Positions 18,531-28,175 are shown, numbered from the stretch's first letter. The stretch: 64,000 bases of DNA from Proteiniphilum propionicum (GCF_022267555.1 NZ_CP073586.1:1789501-1853500), one strand, 5' to 3'. The notes: generated from the sequence alone by a model not told the origin. Translations and numbers: made by a program.

Positions 18531-19604
18531 TTATTCAAGTATATCTAACATAGTCTTTAGCTTATGCTCTGTCTCTTCCCATTCGTCATCCAAAGAAGAA
18601 GTGGCGAGCAAGCCTCCGCCGGCAAACAAAGTAAGCGATTTTTTTTCAATTTGCATACATCTGAGGTTTACATAGATTCCGGTTTCTCCATTCGTATCCA
18701 GCATACCAAGGAATCCAGAATAGTAACGGCGGTCGTAACCCTCATTATCTTGAATAAACTGGCAGGCTTCATTTTTAGGAAGCCCCGATACTGCAGGAGT
18801 CGGATGGAACGCATTTAACAAAGTTCCGGCCTTCGATTTGTCAGGAATACAGAAGCTTAAATCTGTGCGCAGATGAGCCAGGTTGCCCGCTTTAACTGTG
18901 TATGGGCCGTTTATCCCCGGTGTTATGTTAAAACAAGAGAGCTGCTTTATAAGGTAGGAAGTTACAAGGTGCTGCTCCCTGAGATTTTTGTCGTCCCACA
19001 ACACATCGCTGTTGCCGGAATAGTGGGTTCCCGCCAGGGCGACGGTTTGCCACCTTTCTTTTGCTCCAGACAGGAGTACTTCTGGTGAACTCCCCAGCCA
19101 TGTGCCGCTTTCAGGTGTATGGAAAAGATACACATACGATTGGGGATATTTTTCTACTGCTTTGAAGAATGTGCGCCCTGGCGAAAATGCTTCTTCACTG
19201 TCAATTGTCTTTCTCCTCGACAGTACCAGCTTTTTCATTTTGCCGTTTAACAGTGGTTTTTTGAATAGTTCGAACAAGATACTATACTTTACCTTGTCAG
19301 TACTCTCATACACCTGCGGTTTGGTTTTCCGTTGCTGATTCTCCGGAATAACAATATTCATTTCCGGGAGGCTGGTGCAATCAGGCCGTATCACTATAAC
19401 GGGTAATTCTGCAGTTACCCGGAAAGGAGCGATTACAAATCCATGCTGCCCGTTCAGGTCATCAACATTCCCAAAAAGAGAAGGCGCCCCGTTTGTTTGC
19501 ATAATAAACCGGGGGGCGGTTTCTTCTGGCAGCCTGAATATTGCAAAACATCTGTCTTGCTCTATAAGTGCATCCAGGGTGTGATATGCATTCTGATCTC
19601 TCAT
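18531..19604 (-). CDS. menF: Isochorismate synthase
   Basis: Chorismate-binding enzyme that isomerises chorismate to isochorismate, the first committed menaquinone step. The 357-residue protein carries the family segments KLVLSRRKTID, SPEVLLSG, TVALAGTH, REQHLVTSYLIKQL, HLRTDL, and HPTPAVSGLPKNEACQFI with EGYDRRYYSGFLG. The start ATG overlaps the stop of the upstream HAD/thioesterase gene in an ATGA, which indicates translational coupling. Confidence 0.95.
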   Translation of the reverse strand: MRDQNAYHTLDALIEQDRCFAIFRLPEETAPRFIMQTNGAPSLFGNVDDLNGQHGFVIAPFRVTAELPVIVIRPDCTSLPEMNIVIPENQQRKTKPQVYESTDKVKYSILFELFKKPLLNGKMKKLVLSRRKTIDSEEAFSPGRTFFKAVEKYPQSYVYLFHTPESGTWLGSSPEVLLSGAKERWQTVALAGTHYSGNSDVLWDDKNLREQHLVTSYLIKQLSCFNITPGINGPYTVKAGNLAHLRTDLSFCIPDKSKAGTLLNAFHPTPAVSGLPKNEACQFIQDNEGYDRRYYSGFLGMLDTNGETGIYVNLRCMQIEKKSLTLFAGGGLLATSSLDDEWEETEHKLKTMLDILE

Positions 19605-20833
19605 CTTTTTCTCAATACGCTGTTAACTACTCTGATGGAAGAGATTAATTTGTTGGTAGATGTGAAAACATCCACATTCCATATATGCGAGGAGCGGCCT
19701 TTATGAATGATTGTTCCAATGGCTCGTACCGTATCTCCTTCGTGTGCGGAAGATATGTGATTGCCACTGAGCTGCATGCCTGCAACAATTTCGTCAGGTT
19801 CGCAAATAATCATCGAGCCGAGTCCGGCTACCGTTTCAGCAAGCGCCAACGTAGCGCCGCCATGTAATATTCCAAAAGGCTGGCGTGTTCGTTTGTCTAC
19901 CGGCATCACAGCTTCAACACGTCCTTCCGAAGCGTAGGTATATTGAATTCCAAGATTGCCCATAAGCGTATCGCGGTTACCTGCGTTCAGCTCGTCAAGC
20001 GAAATATCTGCCGGACGGGTACTGGCAATGAGAAGTTTCTGTACCGCGGTAGCTACTCCGTTATTATCATTGTCCCCGGTTATATAGTCGGCACAGGCTT
20101 TGATCGAATCCCGCGCATTACCCATGGCAACCCCAAAGCCTGCAAGCTGAAGCATTGAAAAATCTCTCCTGCCATCACCTATTGCCATTACTTCTTTTGC
20201 ATCTATTCCAAGCTTTTCTATCAATACACCCAAGGTATTTCCCTTGTCAATAAACTCCGGTACTACTTCAAGGAAGAACGATTCGGACCGGTATACATCA
20301 AGGACGCCTGCCAGACGCTTTCTCCAGTAATCTTTCAGAGCAACTAGGGCTGTTTCGTCATCACTTGACAAAACACACTTGCAGGGTGAAAAATCCACTA
20401 CTGAAGAAAGGTTTTTTACCGGAACAATTTCCAGGCCATTAAGTGCTGCTTCGTCCTGAATATGCTTGTCGCCCGGTTTAGTCGTTATAAGCTGGTTGTT
20501 ATGATAGGTAAAGATACCAAAACCGTTCTTCTGAGCTTTCTTTTCCAGATAAGGAATCATTGACGGGTCTATTCTTTTTTCGAATATAACCTTGTCGTTA
20601 CCAACATCAATAATCTGGCCACCATTATAAGAAAGTATGTATCCGCCCCATTTCTTAAGTTCAAGTTTTTCAATCAGATGGCGCAGGCCATAGGCAGGGC
20701 GCCCCGAAGCCAATACAATGCGCAGCCCCATGTGTTGAACTTTTAAAAGAGCTGTCAAAGTCTGTTCCGACAGCTCTTTCTTACTGTTCACCAATGTGCC
20801 GTCTACATCAAGAACCAATAGTTTGTATTTCAT
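19601..20833 (-). CDS. Fusion: Cof-type HAD phosphatase + MenI-like (DHNA-CoA) hotdog thioesterase
   Basis: A 410-residue two-domain protein. Residues 1-268 form a Cof-type (HAD-IIB) phosphatase with motif I DVDGT (Asp9, Asp11), motif II LASGRP, Lys197 in DKGN and motif IV GDGRRD at 219-224. Residues 275-410 form a hotdog thioesterase closely like E. coli YdiI/MenI: MPVDKRTRQPFGILHGGA and ALAETVAG, with Glu333 at the catalytic position. It lies inside the men cluster and overlaps menF by four bases. The hotdog half is therefore the likely 1,4-dihydroxy-2-naphthoyl-CoA hydrolase. The phosphatase half has its catalytic aspartates, but its substrate is unknown. Domain calls are firm; the pathway role is inferred from likeness to MenI and location. 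Confidence 0.9.
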   Translation of the reverse strand: MKYKLLVLDVDGTLVNSKKELSEQTLTALLKVQHMGLRIVLASGRPAYGLRHLIEKLELKKWGGYILSYNGGQIIDVGNDKVIFEKRIDPSMIPYLEKKAQKNGFGIFTYHNNQLITTKPGDKHIQDEAALNGLEIVPVKNLSSVVDFSPCKCVLSSDDETALVALKDYWRKRLAGVLDVYRSESFFLEVVPEFIDKGNTLGVLIEKLGIDAKEVMAIGDGRRDFSMLQLAGFGVAMGNARDSIKACADYITGDNDNNGVATAVQKLLIASTRPADISLDELNAGNRDTLMGNLGIQYTYASEGRVEAVMPVDKRTRQPFGILHGGATLALAETVAGLGSMIICEPDEIVAGMQLSGNHISSAHEGDTVRAIGTIIHKGRSSHIWNVDVFTSTNKLISSIRVVNSVLRKR

Positions 20834-20854
20834 ATGACTAATCTGTTGATGTTT

Positions 20855-21871
20855 TTACAGCCATCCCTCTTTTTTATACCATTCAATTGTCTTCTCTATC
20901 CCTTCTCTCAGCTTCCACTTGGGTACAAAGCCGATATCATCTTCCAGTGGCGAAATATCGCAAGCCCAGTTGCGTTGCTTCATAATGAGGTATTTGTCTG
21001 TGTTGAACGTTGTCGCTTTACCTGACAACCCGGATACTTTTTCATTTATCCATGCTGCAGGCTTCACAAGCCAAAGCGGGACCTTTAACCGCAACACATG
21101 CTTTTTTTGAAGCGCTTCCTGCACTATGCTATTGAATTCAGTGTCTGTGTACAGATCTCCGTCTGCAACAAAATACTCTTTTCTGCGGATACCTTTTTCA
21201 ATAAGAGTGAAAATAACGCTCACCAGATCATCGCTGTAGATAAATGACAGAAGCTGCTTTTTAAATCCTGCACCCACATTCAACCCACTCTTCACTGCCT
21301 TCATAAGGATAAGGTAATCCTTGTCTCGTGGCCCGTAAACACCGGTCGGGCGAAGTATCAGGTAAGGGAAACCGTCAAGGCTTTTGATATAGTTCTCAGC
21401 TTTCAGCTTACTCTTACCATAAGCTGTGTTCGGTTTGGGAAGGTGGGCGGAGTTTAATGGCGTGTAGTTGATTTCGTCGCCTACGCCAATGGCACTGAGC
21501 GAACTCATCAACACAAACGAGTCGGGTAGGGCATCGATCTCAAAAAGTGCATCCGCTAAATGTCGTGTCTGTTCATAATTCACCTTGTCGAAATCCGACT
21601 TATGGAGGGCTTTCGTCAGGCCTGCAACATGTATAATATGATCAAACCTGCCATGTTCATTCACAAAAGTGCTGAGTTGCCCTTTCAGTATCTCTTTATC
21701 GGTATAATCCAAGACGATAAAGTGAATTCGCTCATCCTGCAAATATTGCCGGTTGCTGCTGCGGCGGATCCCGGCCCAGGTGTCGTAACCCAGACTGAGG
21801 GCTTTGTTAACGGCCGTGCTCCCAATAAATCCGCTAGCTCCGGTTATAAGAATTTTCTTGTTATTCATCAT
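20855..21871 (-). CDS. NAD(P)-dependent epimerase/dehydratase (extended SDR)
   Basis: Protein of 338 residues with the N-terminal nucleotide-binding motif ITGASGFIGSTAVNKAL and the SDR catalytic YxxxK as AYGKSK, preceded by a serine-rich FVLMSSLSAIG strand. The substrate is not identifiable; relatives act on nucleotide sugars, steroids or dihydroflavonol-like compounds. It lies 21 bases upstream of the HAD-MenI fusion and may be the first gene of that transcript. Confidence 0.9.
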   Translation of the reverse strand: MMNNKKILITGASGFIGSTAVNKALSLGYDTWAGIRRSSNRQYLQDERIHFIVLDYTDKEILKGQLSTFVNEHGRFDHIIHVAGLTKALHKSDFDKVNYEQTRHLADALFEIDALPDSFVLMSSLSAIGVGDEINYTPLNSAHLPKPNTAYGKSKLKAENYIKSLDGFPYLILRPTGVYGPRDKDYLILMKAVKSGLNVGAGFKKQLLSFIYSDDLVSVIFTLIEKGIRRKEYFVADGDLYTDTEFNSIVQEALQKKHVLRLKVPLWLVKPAAWINEKVSGLSGKATTFNTDKYLIMKQRNWACDISPLEDDIGFVPKWKLREGIEKTIEWYKKEGWL

Positions 21872-21940
21872 TTAATCTGTATATGCCTGTTTTTATATAC
21901 TGAACTTTTATTATGTATTAATGCGGGCTGTAATTGTAAT

Positions 21941-21956
21941 ACATGCGAAAGTTGAA
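21941..21956 (+). repeat. Third copy of the 16-base end motif
   Basis: ACATGCGAAAGTTGAA differs at one position from the ends of the element at 3072-3397. It lies between the SDR gene and rnr. No partner end was found nearby, so this may be a solo end or a chance likeness. Confidence 0.35.
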
Positions 21957-22166
21957 TTATATAATTTCAGACAGAACCTCTGATGATTATTTAAATCATG
22001 CCGGTTTTACTAACTGTTACGCAAAAATAGTTATTATGTCAGGATTAGAAAATTAAGATTCACTAAAAACGAAACATTATTGAAAATGCAGGAAAGAAAC
22101 CAAAATTTTTATTACTTTGCACTCATAAATTGTGAATGCAATTTTTTTGAATGAAAACAACCGATT

Positions 22167-24311
22167 ATGAGAAAAAAAACTACGACTATTCACCCGGTTA
22201 CAAAACCCAGAAAAAAAGACCTCATCGCTTCCGTTACAGATTTTCTAGCGAAGAATAAAGATAAACAGTTTAATTACAAGCAGATAGCAGCCGCGCTTAA
22301 CATCCGTGGCGAAGAGGGGCGGCGTGTACTGATAAATGTACTCGACAAACTGCGCGATGATGATGTACTTCTGGAGTCATCACGTGGGAGATACCGCATA
22401 AATAACCGTGGATTGTTACTTGAAGGAAGGTTCGAACGAAGGAGCAACGGCAAGAATTTTTTTGTGCCCGACGACGATGGCAATATCATATATATTCCAG
22501 AACGCAACAGCAAGCATGCCATGAATGGTGATAGAGTGAAGATACAGTTGCTGGCAAAGCGCAAACGTGCCGAGACTGAGGGAGCTGTTGTCGATATCCT
22601 GGAACGTGCACAAAACCGCTTTGTCGGTGTACTGGAAGTTCAGAAGCATTTTGCTTTTCTTGTGATGGACAGTAAATTCCTTTCGAACGATATTTTCATT
22701 CCGAAGGAAGAGTTAAATGACGCAAAGAACGGAGACAAGGTAGTTGTTGAAATTGTTGAGTGGCCTGAGAAAGCCAACAACCCAGTGGGGAAAGTGATAG
22801 ATATTCTTGGGGTACCCGGTCAAAACGATACCGAGATGCACGCCATCCTGGCTCAGTACGATCTGCCATACAAATATCCTGAAAAAGTTGAAAAGTTTGC
22901 TGATCTTATTCCCGATACATTTGACAAAGGAGAATTTGACAAACGGGAAGATTTTCGGGATGTGTTCACCATTACCATCGACCCGAAGGATGCAAAAGAT
23001 TTTGACGATGCGCTTTCAATCCGCAGGATATCTCCCACACAATGGGAGGTAGGAGTACATATTGCCGATGTTACTCACTATGTGAAACCTGGTGACCTGA
23101 TCGACAGGGAAGCTGAGAACAGGGCTACCTCGATATACCTGGTGGACCGTACCATCCCCATGCTTCCTGAACGGTTAAGCAATGAATTGTGTTCATTAAG
23201 GCCCAATGAAGAGAAGCTCTGTTTTTCGGTTATATTCAATATGAATGAGAAAGCGGAGATACAAAAATCGCGTATCGTACGTACGGTCATCCGTTCAGAT
23301 AGCCGTTTGACCTATGAGGATGCCCAAACAGTTATTGATACGGGAAAAGGTGACTTCAGCGATGAGATACTGAGCCTCAATTCTCTTGCGCAGCAACTTC
23401 GTGAGAAGCGTTTTGCGAACGGAGCAATTAACTTTGAGCGCTACGAAGTGAAGTTCAACCTCGATGAGAATGGCAAACCCCTGGGTGTGTTCTTTGTTGA
23501 ATCGAAGGAAGCTAATCACCTTATAGAGGAGTTCATGCTTCTTGCAAACCGCACGGTCGCAGAAGCTGTTGGCAAAGTGCCCAAAGGCAAAAAAGCAAAA
23601 ACTTTTGTATATCGCATACACGATGTCCCAGATCCTGAAAAGCTGGATACGCTGAATACCTTTATTCTTCGTTTCGGCCATAAAATTAAAACAGAAGGTA
23701 CAAAAATAGATGTGGCTAAAAGCATCAACTCTCTTCTGGATAAGGTGCAGGGACGGCCCGAAGAGAATTTGGTTGAGACGATAGCTATCAGAACAATGTC
23801 TAAAGCAGTCTATTCTACAAAGAATGTGGGGCATTATGGTTTGGCTTTCAACTACTATACACACTTCACCTCACCCATACGACGATATCCCGATATGCTT
23901 GTACATCGTCTGCTGGAGCGTTATCTTAACAGTGAAAAGAGTGTGGATCAGGGGCCTCTGGAGGAAGAGTGTGAGCACTGCTCACAGATGGAACAGGTTG
24001 CAGCCAACGCTGAGCGGGACTCAATAAAGTACAAACAGGTTGAGTTTATGTCTGACAAGCTGGGAAAAGTGTATGATGGCGTTATCTCCGGTGTGACTGA
24101 ATGGGGCATCTATGTTGAAATAAATGAGAACAAGTGCGAGGGGATGATACCGATTAGGGAGATGGATGATGATTTCTATGAACTGGATGAGAAAAATTAT
24201 CGTCTGATAGGTCGTCGTACAAAAAGGGAGTACCGCCTTGGTCAGCCGGTCACCATCCAGGTTGCCAGGGCAAACCTGGAGAGGAGGCAACTTGATTTCA
24301 TATTTGCATGA
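22167..24311 (+). CDS. rnr: Ribonuclease R
   Basis: Processive 3'-5' exoribonuclease of 714 residues for mRNA and rRNA turnover in the cytoplasm. The N-terminal part has a winged-helix-like segment (FNYKQIAAALNIRGEEGRRV), then cold-shock-type domains, then the RNB catalytic core with the metal-binding block TIDPKDAKDFDDALSIRRI and YLVDRTIPMLPERLSNELCS, and a C-terminal S1 domain (GKVYDGVISGVTEWGIYVEI). Length is typical for Bacteroidales. It is transcribed alone, divergent from the SDR gene. Confidence 0.97.
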   Translation: MRKKTTTIHPVTKPRKKDLIASVTDFLAKNKDKQFNYKQIAAALNIRGEEGRRVLINVLDKLRDDDVLLESSRGRYRINNRGLLLEGRFERRSNGKNFFVPDDDGNIIYIPERNSKHAMNGDRVKIQLLAKRKRAETEGAVVDILERAQNRFVGVLEVQKHFAFLVMDSKFLSNDIFIPKEELNDAKNGDKVVVEIVEWPEKANNPVGKVIDILGVPGQNDTEMHAILAQYDLPYKYPEKVEKFADLIPDTFDKGEFDKREDFRDVFTITIDPKDAKDFDDALSIRRISPTQWEVGVHIADVTHYVKPGDLIDREAENRATSIYLVDRTIPMLPERLSNELCSLRPNEEKLCFSVIFNMNEKAEIQKSRIVRTVIRSDSRLTYEDAQTVIDTGKGDFSDEILSLNSLAQQLREKRFANGAINFERYEVKFNLDENGKPLGVFFVESKEANHLIEEFMLLANRTVAEAVGKVPKGKKAKTFVYRIHDVPDPEKLDTLNTFILRFGHKIKTEGTKIDVAKSINSLLDKVQGRPEENLVETIAIRTMSKAVYSTKNVGHYGLAFNYYTHFTSPIRRYPDMLVHRLLERYLNSEKSVDQGPLEEECEHCSQMEQVAANAERDSIKYKQVEFMSDKLGKVYDGVISGVTEWGIYVEINENKCEGMIPIREMDDDFYELDEKNYRLIGRRTKREYRLGQPVTIQVARANLERRQLDFIFA

Positions 24312-24665
24312 TTGAAACGGGGTGATACGATAACCTGCACTTTTTTGTAAAACAGCATTAATGAGCCTATTTTAATAAGTCATGAATAAGAGTTCTTGGA
24401 TATTCAACAGGCTGATATACATGGCAGTTTTATAGTAATATTGAAGTAAATGTTTTTTATCATTTTTCAATCAGCAAAAAACAATTGGACTATGGCTGGT
24501 CGTAATGTATTGACGAATAATGCATTATGTCCGGTGGACGTTGGTTTTGCCGGACTGTCTTATGGAAAAGCTACTTACTGAAGCGGATTCCCTATTCCAT
24601 GATTTCAGTCCCCTTTTGGCACAGCGCTGATTCGACGCCCGAAAGGATATCCTGATGCGGGTTAC
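24312..24665. other. Intergenic region with a duplicated gene end
   Basis: No intact gene is seen. The notable content is a roughly 32-base direct repeat: one copy at 24582-24613, the other at about 24656-24688, where it forms the 3' end of the downstream minus-strand glycosyltransferase. On the minus strand the first copy encodes ESALCQKGTEIME and a stop, resembling the real C-terminus SSAICRTRNNKGTEIMK. Confidence 0.55.
24582..24613 (-). pseudogene. Remnant of a second glycosyltransferase 3' end
   Basis: Read on the minus strand this segment ends KGTEIME and stop, while the intact neighbour gene ends KGTEIMK and stop. The DNA of the two copies is closely alike over about 32 bases. The simplest reading is a leftover from duplication or replacement of a glycosyltransferase gene; no further upstream homology is plain. 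Confidence 0.4.
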
Positions 24666-25574
24666 CTATTTCATAATTTCAGTCCCCTTATTATTTCGCG
24701 TACGGCATATGGCTGAGCTTTTTCCTATAAGCCGGAATATAATGGATATGTACTCTTTAAAATCCGCATACTTGCCCGAGAAAAGTGCAAGCACGGCTTT
24801 CTTCAGAGCGGCAAGAAGGCTGTATGCAAAAGCTTTGAAATATGAATATGTCGGGTTTACCGCTTCAGTCAAAAAATAGACATATTCCGAATAAAAATAT
24901 TGTGTGCGGCTTAAGGTACGGGCTTCTCTGTCGTGATATCCAAAGGCAGACCTGACTATTCCAATCTTATATCCCAGCTTTTGAACACGTAGCACAAAAT
25001 TACGGTCTTCCCCATAATGGGTAAATATTGGTGCAAACCCCCCCGCATCTTTCAAAATTGAAACTGGAATCAACCACATGGCCGCATTTATAAAAGAATA
25101 TTCTACTATCTCAGAAGGGAGATGCAGTGCCTCTTCACGGTTTTTTATCCCTGTATAATCTGAGAACCCGTAATCGGCGGAACTGCCTCTCCCATTCAGA
25201 TGAACGGGAGATATAATTGCGTAGCAACGGTTACTCTTCGCTGCTATCACAAGCCTCTCAAGCGTATCTTTCTCAATCCATGCGTCCTGGTTAAGCAGGA
25301 ATACATATTCGAAACCTTTCTCAATGGCATATTTAATGCCTATATTGTTGGCTTTGCCAAATCCAAGATTCTGCTTATTCTCAATGAGTACAACATCAGG
25401 ATATTCACTTTTAATGGTTTCGCATGTGGAGTCGGCCGAATTGTTGTCTATAACCAGAACAGTTGCACTCAATGTGGATGATTGAACCGAGGGTATGCAT
25501 TTGTGAATCCAGGGCTCAAAATTGTATGAAACAATTATCACACATACCAAGGTGTTGTTGTCAGGATTTTTCAT
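24666..25574 (-). CDS. Glycosyltransferase family 2
   Basis: GT-A fold glycosyltransferase of 302 residues, like rhamnosyl- or other sugar transferases acting on surface glycans. It has the N-terminal VCVIIVSYNFEPWIHKCIPS, VIDNNSADSTCE, and the metal-binding region FLLNQDAWIEKDTLERL in place of a plain DxD. A C-terminal hydrophobic stretch (YFKAFAYSLLAALKKAVLALF) suggests membrane contact. A longer frame from 25607 exists, but the MKNPDN start at 25574, overlapping the flippase stop by 14 bases, fits the family better. Donor and acceptor are unknown. Confidence 0.9.
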   Translation of the reverse strand: MKNPDNNTLVCVIIVSYNFEPWIHKCIPSVQSSTLSATVLVIDNNSADSTCETIKSEYPDVVLIENKQNLGFGKANNIGIKYAIEKGFEYVFLLNQDAWIEKDTLERLVIAAKSNRCYAIISPVHLNGRGSSADYGFSDYTGIKNREEALHLPSEIVEYSFINAAMWLIPVSILKDAGGFAPIFTHYGEDRNFVLRVQKLGYKIGIVRSAFGYHDREARTLSRTQYFYSEYVYFLTEAVNPTYSYFKAFAYSLLAALKKAVLALFSGKYADFKEYISIIFRLIGKSSAICRTRNNKGTEIMK

Positions 25575-27024
25575 GTTTTTTTCTTTTGGAAGAGAGCCAC
25601 TCCTCAATCTCTTTGGCCATCTCCAGCTTAAACAGGCGGCACAACAACAGATAGAGTATGCTTACAAGCACAATGTTGATGACAAGAAAGAGGTAATTCC
25701 CTGTTATATTCAGGGTGATTAAATATCCCACTGCACAGCTTACAAACGCTACCAGGGCGTAAGGTAAGGCATCGGTAAGGAATTCGAGCAACGAATAGTC
25801 AACTAACCTTCCTGATAAAACCAGAGAGATTATAAGGGTAATATATGTGTATATCACCCAGCTTGCTGCCAGGCCAATTATACCGTAACTGAAAAGCAGG
25901 GCAATAAGCAGCACAAGAATTATGCGACGTACTATCTCAACCCCGAGAAAATAGTTAGCTTTCTCTCGAGAGATAAATAGTTCGTTCAGTACAAATGCAA
26001 ATGGTGATATCACTCCGGCAAGGCATAATATCCTGAAGTAAGGCACAGCTGGCAGCCACTTCTCTTTGAACAGAATAGCGAAGGCAGGTTCTGCTATCAA
26101 AATCATCAGAAATCCCGCAGGAAAAGAGAGGAAAGCGAGAGATTTGATCATTTTGCTCAATACCCGTTTAAGCCTCTCTGTCTGATTGTTGATCTCTGGT
26201 AGGATAAGCATCGATACGGAACGAAAAGAGTTGGATAGGATACCAAAAGGGATATCCTGATATTTACTCGCCTGACTGTAATATCCTACCTGTTTCATGG
26301 AGTTGGGATAGAAGAAAGCGATGATGCTGGGGTAGATATTGTTGAAAACTGCGTTTATTACCGATGTAAGCAAAAGCTTATTGCTAATGCCCATGAAAGA
26401 GCGTAAAAGCTTTAAGCTGAATATCATCACCGGCTTCCATTTCGAATAAAACCAAAGGAAAATGGTGCGGAAAAAGGCTAAAAGAACTGTTTGAACTACC
26501 AGTGACCATACGCCGTAACCATTCAGTGCCATCACAATTGCCACTGAAGCTGCAATAAGTAGTGCGGCAATATTTATCCTTGTAATTCCCCTGAAATCGG
26601 CTTTCTTTGTCAGCAGTGTCTGCTGTATTATACCTCCTGAATTGAATATCAGTGACAAGAAGAGTATTCGCGAAACAGGTTCAATGCGAGGTTCGTGAAA
26701 TATCTTAGCCAGAAAGGGTGCCGCCAAAAATAGAATCACATACAGCAGTAGAGCGAGTGAAATATTGAAATAAAAAACAGTGCTGTATTCTGCCGTCGAG
26801 ATGGTTTTTCTGTTCAGCAATGAACGTGTAAAGCCACTGTCAATAAGTAATCCGGAAAAAGCGATAAACAGAGCCAGTGCACCTATCAATCCATATTCCG
26901 ATGGATCCAAAATTCTCATAAGAACAATGCTCGTCCCCAGATTGATCAGTTGCTGGCCGAACTTATCGGCAAAACTCCAGAAAAGAGAAACGGTTGTTTT
27001 TTGTTTTAACGTTGATTCCGCCAT
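25561..27024 (-). CDS. Polysaccharide flippase, Wzx/MATE-like
   Basis: Integral membrane protein of 487 residues with about 12-14 hydrophobic spans, opening TVSLFWSFADKFGQQLINLGTSIVLMRILDPSEYG in the style of oligosaccharide flippases (MOP superfamily). It would move lipid-linked glycans across the inner membrane. It is paired with the glycosyltransferase gene that overlaps its 3' end. The exact glycan is unknown. Confidence 0.9.
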   Translation of the reverse strand: MAESTLKQKTTVSLFWSFADKFGQQLINLGTSIVLMRILDPSEYGLIGALALFIAFSGLLIDSGFTRSLLNRKTISTAEYSTVFYFNISLALLLYVILFLAAPFLAKIFHEPRIEPVSRILFLSLIFNSGGIIQQTLLTKKADFRGITRINIAALLIAASVAIVMALNGYGVWSLVVQTVLLAFFRTIFLWFYSKWKPVMIFSLKLLRSFMGISNKLLLTSVINAVFNNIYPSIIAFFYPNSMKQVGYYSQASKYQDIPFGILSNSFRSVSMLILPEINNQTERLKRVLSKMIKSLAFLSFPAGFLMILIAEPAFAILFKEKWLPAVPYFRILCLAGVISPFAFVLNELFISREKANYFLGVEIVRRIILVLLIALLFSYGIIGLAASWVIYTYITLIISLVLSGRLVDYSLLEFLTDALPYALVAFVSCAVGYLITLNITGNYLFLVINIVLVSILYLLLCRLFKLEMAKEIEEWLSSKRKKHEKS

Positions 27025-27234
27025 TAGAGGTTATATTCCCTGTTATAACTGCAAAAGTACGTAACTTTTTGTATTTTTGAAGCCTATTCTATTCACAGTT
27101 CGGTAAATATTTATTGAACACCCATCTGTACATAGAAATAGGACATGTTTTTTAAAATTCTGTTCGCTATTAATAATTAAACAGATGTTGTTTTTTTTTG
27201 AATAATACAAGACTATTATTTGTGTTTTTGTCGA

Positions 27235-28155
27235 ATGACCTTTTCTGAAGAAATAAAGCAATATGCCTTTTCACTTGGTTTTGATGCCTGTGGCATCAGC
27301 AAAGCAGAAGAGAGTGGGGAAGAGGCCCGTTATATGAAGTGGGTCTCGGAGAATAACCATGCCGGGATGAAATACCTGGAACGCAATATTAGCAAGAGGC
27401 TTGATCCGCGCCTCCTTGTTGAAGGAGCAAAATCCATTATTTCGGTCGCCCTGAACTATTACCCCCACCGGAAGCTGCCTGATAGCGTGCCGCAGTTTGC
27501 TTACTATGCCTATGGGAATGATTATCACATTGTGGTCCGTCAAAAACTGTTACAGTTGTTTGAATTTATAAAACTTCGTTTTCACGGCGTTTCAGGAAGA
27601 TATTTCACAGACTCAGCTCCTGTGCTGGAACGCTTCTGGGCTGCTCAGGCCGGACTGGGATTCATCGGGAAGAACACTCTGTTGATTATTCCAGGCAAGG
27701 GCTCTTTTTTTTTCCTTGGGGAGCTGATTGTCGATCTTGAGCTGGATTACGATGCTCCTGTCTCGCACTCTTGCGGGAAGTGCCGCCGGTGCCTCGATGC
27801 CTGTCCCACGGGAGCCATCGAAAAACCTCACTGGCTCAATTCAGGGAAATGTATCTCATATCAAACCATTGAGAATAAATGCGAGATATCACCGGAAATT
27901 TTGCCACTGTTAAGCAATAACGTTTACGGATGCGATATTTGTCAGAAGGTGTGTCCATGGAACAGGTATGCCCGGCCACACAATACGCCGGAACTTAATC
28001 CCTCGGATGAATTCCTTTCGCTCGATTACGAGAGGCTTCAGGAGATGAATGAAGATACCTACCGGCAGATTTTTCGCAATTCATCTGTAAAAAGGGCAAA
28101 ATATTCCGGGTTAAAAAGGAATATAGAAGCAATTTCCAAAACTCGCTATAAATAG
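27235..28155 (+). CDS. queG: Epoxyqueuosine reductase
   Basis: Cobalamin-dependent iron-sulfur enzyme for the last step of queuosine tRNA modification. The chosen protein is 306 residues. It has LGFDACGISKAEESG near the start, the conserved RYFTDSAPVLERFWAAQAGLG core, and two ferredoxin-like clusters, CGKCRRCLDACPTGAI and CDICQKVCPWN. The reading frame could extend to a TTG at 27220, but ATG at 27235 (MTFSEEIKQ) is the better start. ruvB follows after 20 bases. Confidence 0.95.
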   Translation: MTFSEEIKQYAFSLGFDACGISKAEESGEEARYMKWVSENNHAGMKYLERNISKRLDPRLLVEGAKSIISVALNYYPHRKLPDSVPQFAYYAYGNDYHIVVRQKLLQLFEFIKLRFHGVSGRYFTDSAPVLERFWAAQAGLGFIGKNTLLIIPGKGSFFFLGELIVDLELDYDAPVSHSCGKCRRCLDACPTGAIEKPHWLNSGKCISYQTIENKCEISPEILPLLSNNVYGCDICQKVCPWNRYARPHNTPELNPSDEFLSLDYERLQEMNEDTYRQIFRNSSVKRAKYSGLKRNIEAISKTRYK

Positions 28156-28175
28156 CTATTTTTGTACAAGATTAA

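Noticed and set aside
23295-23864. 189-codon minus-strand reading frame inside rnr
   Set aside because: It is a shadow of the ribonuclease R gene, caused by its codon use.
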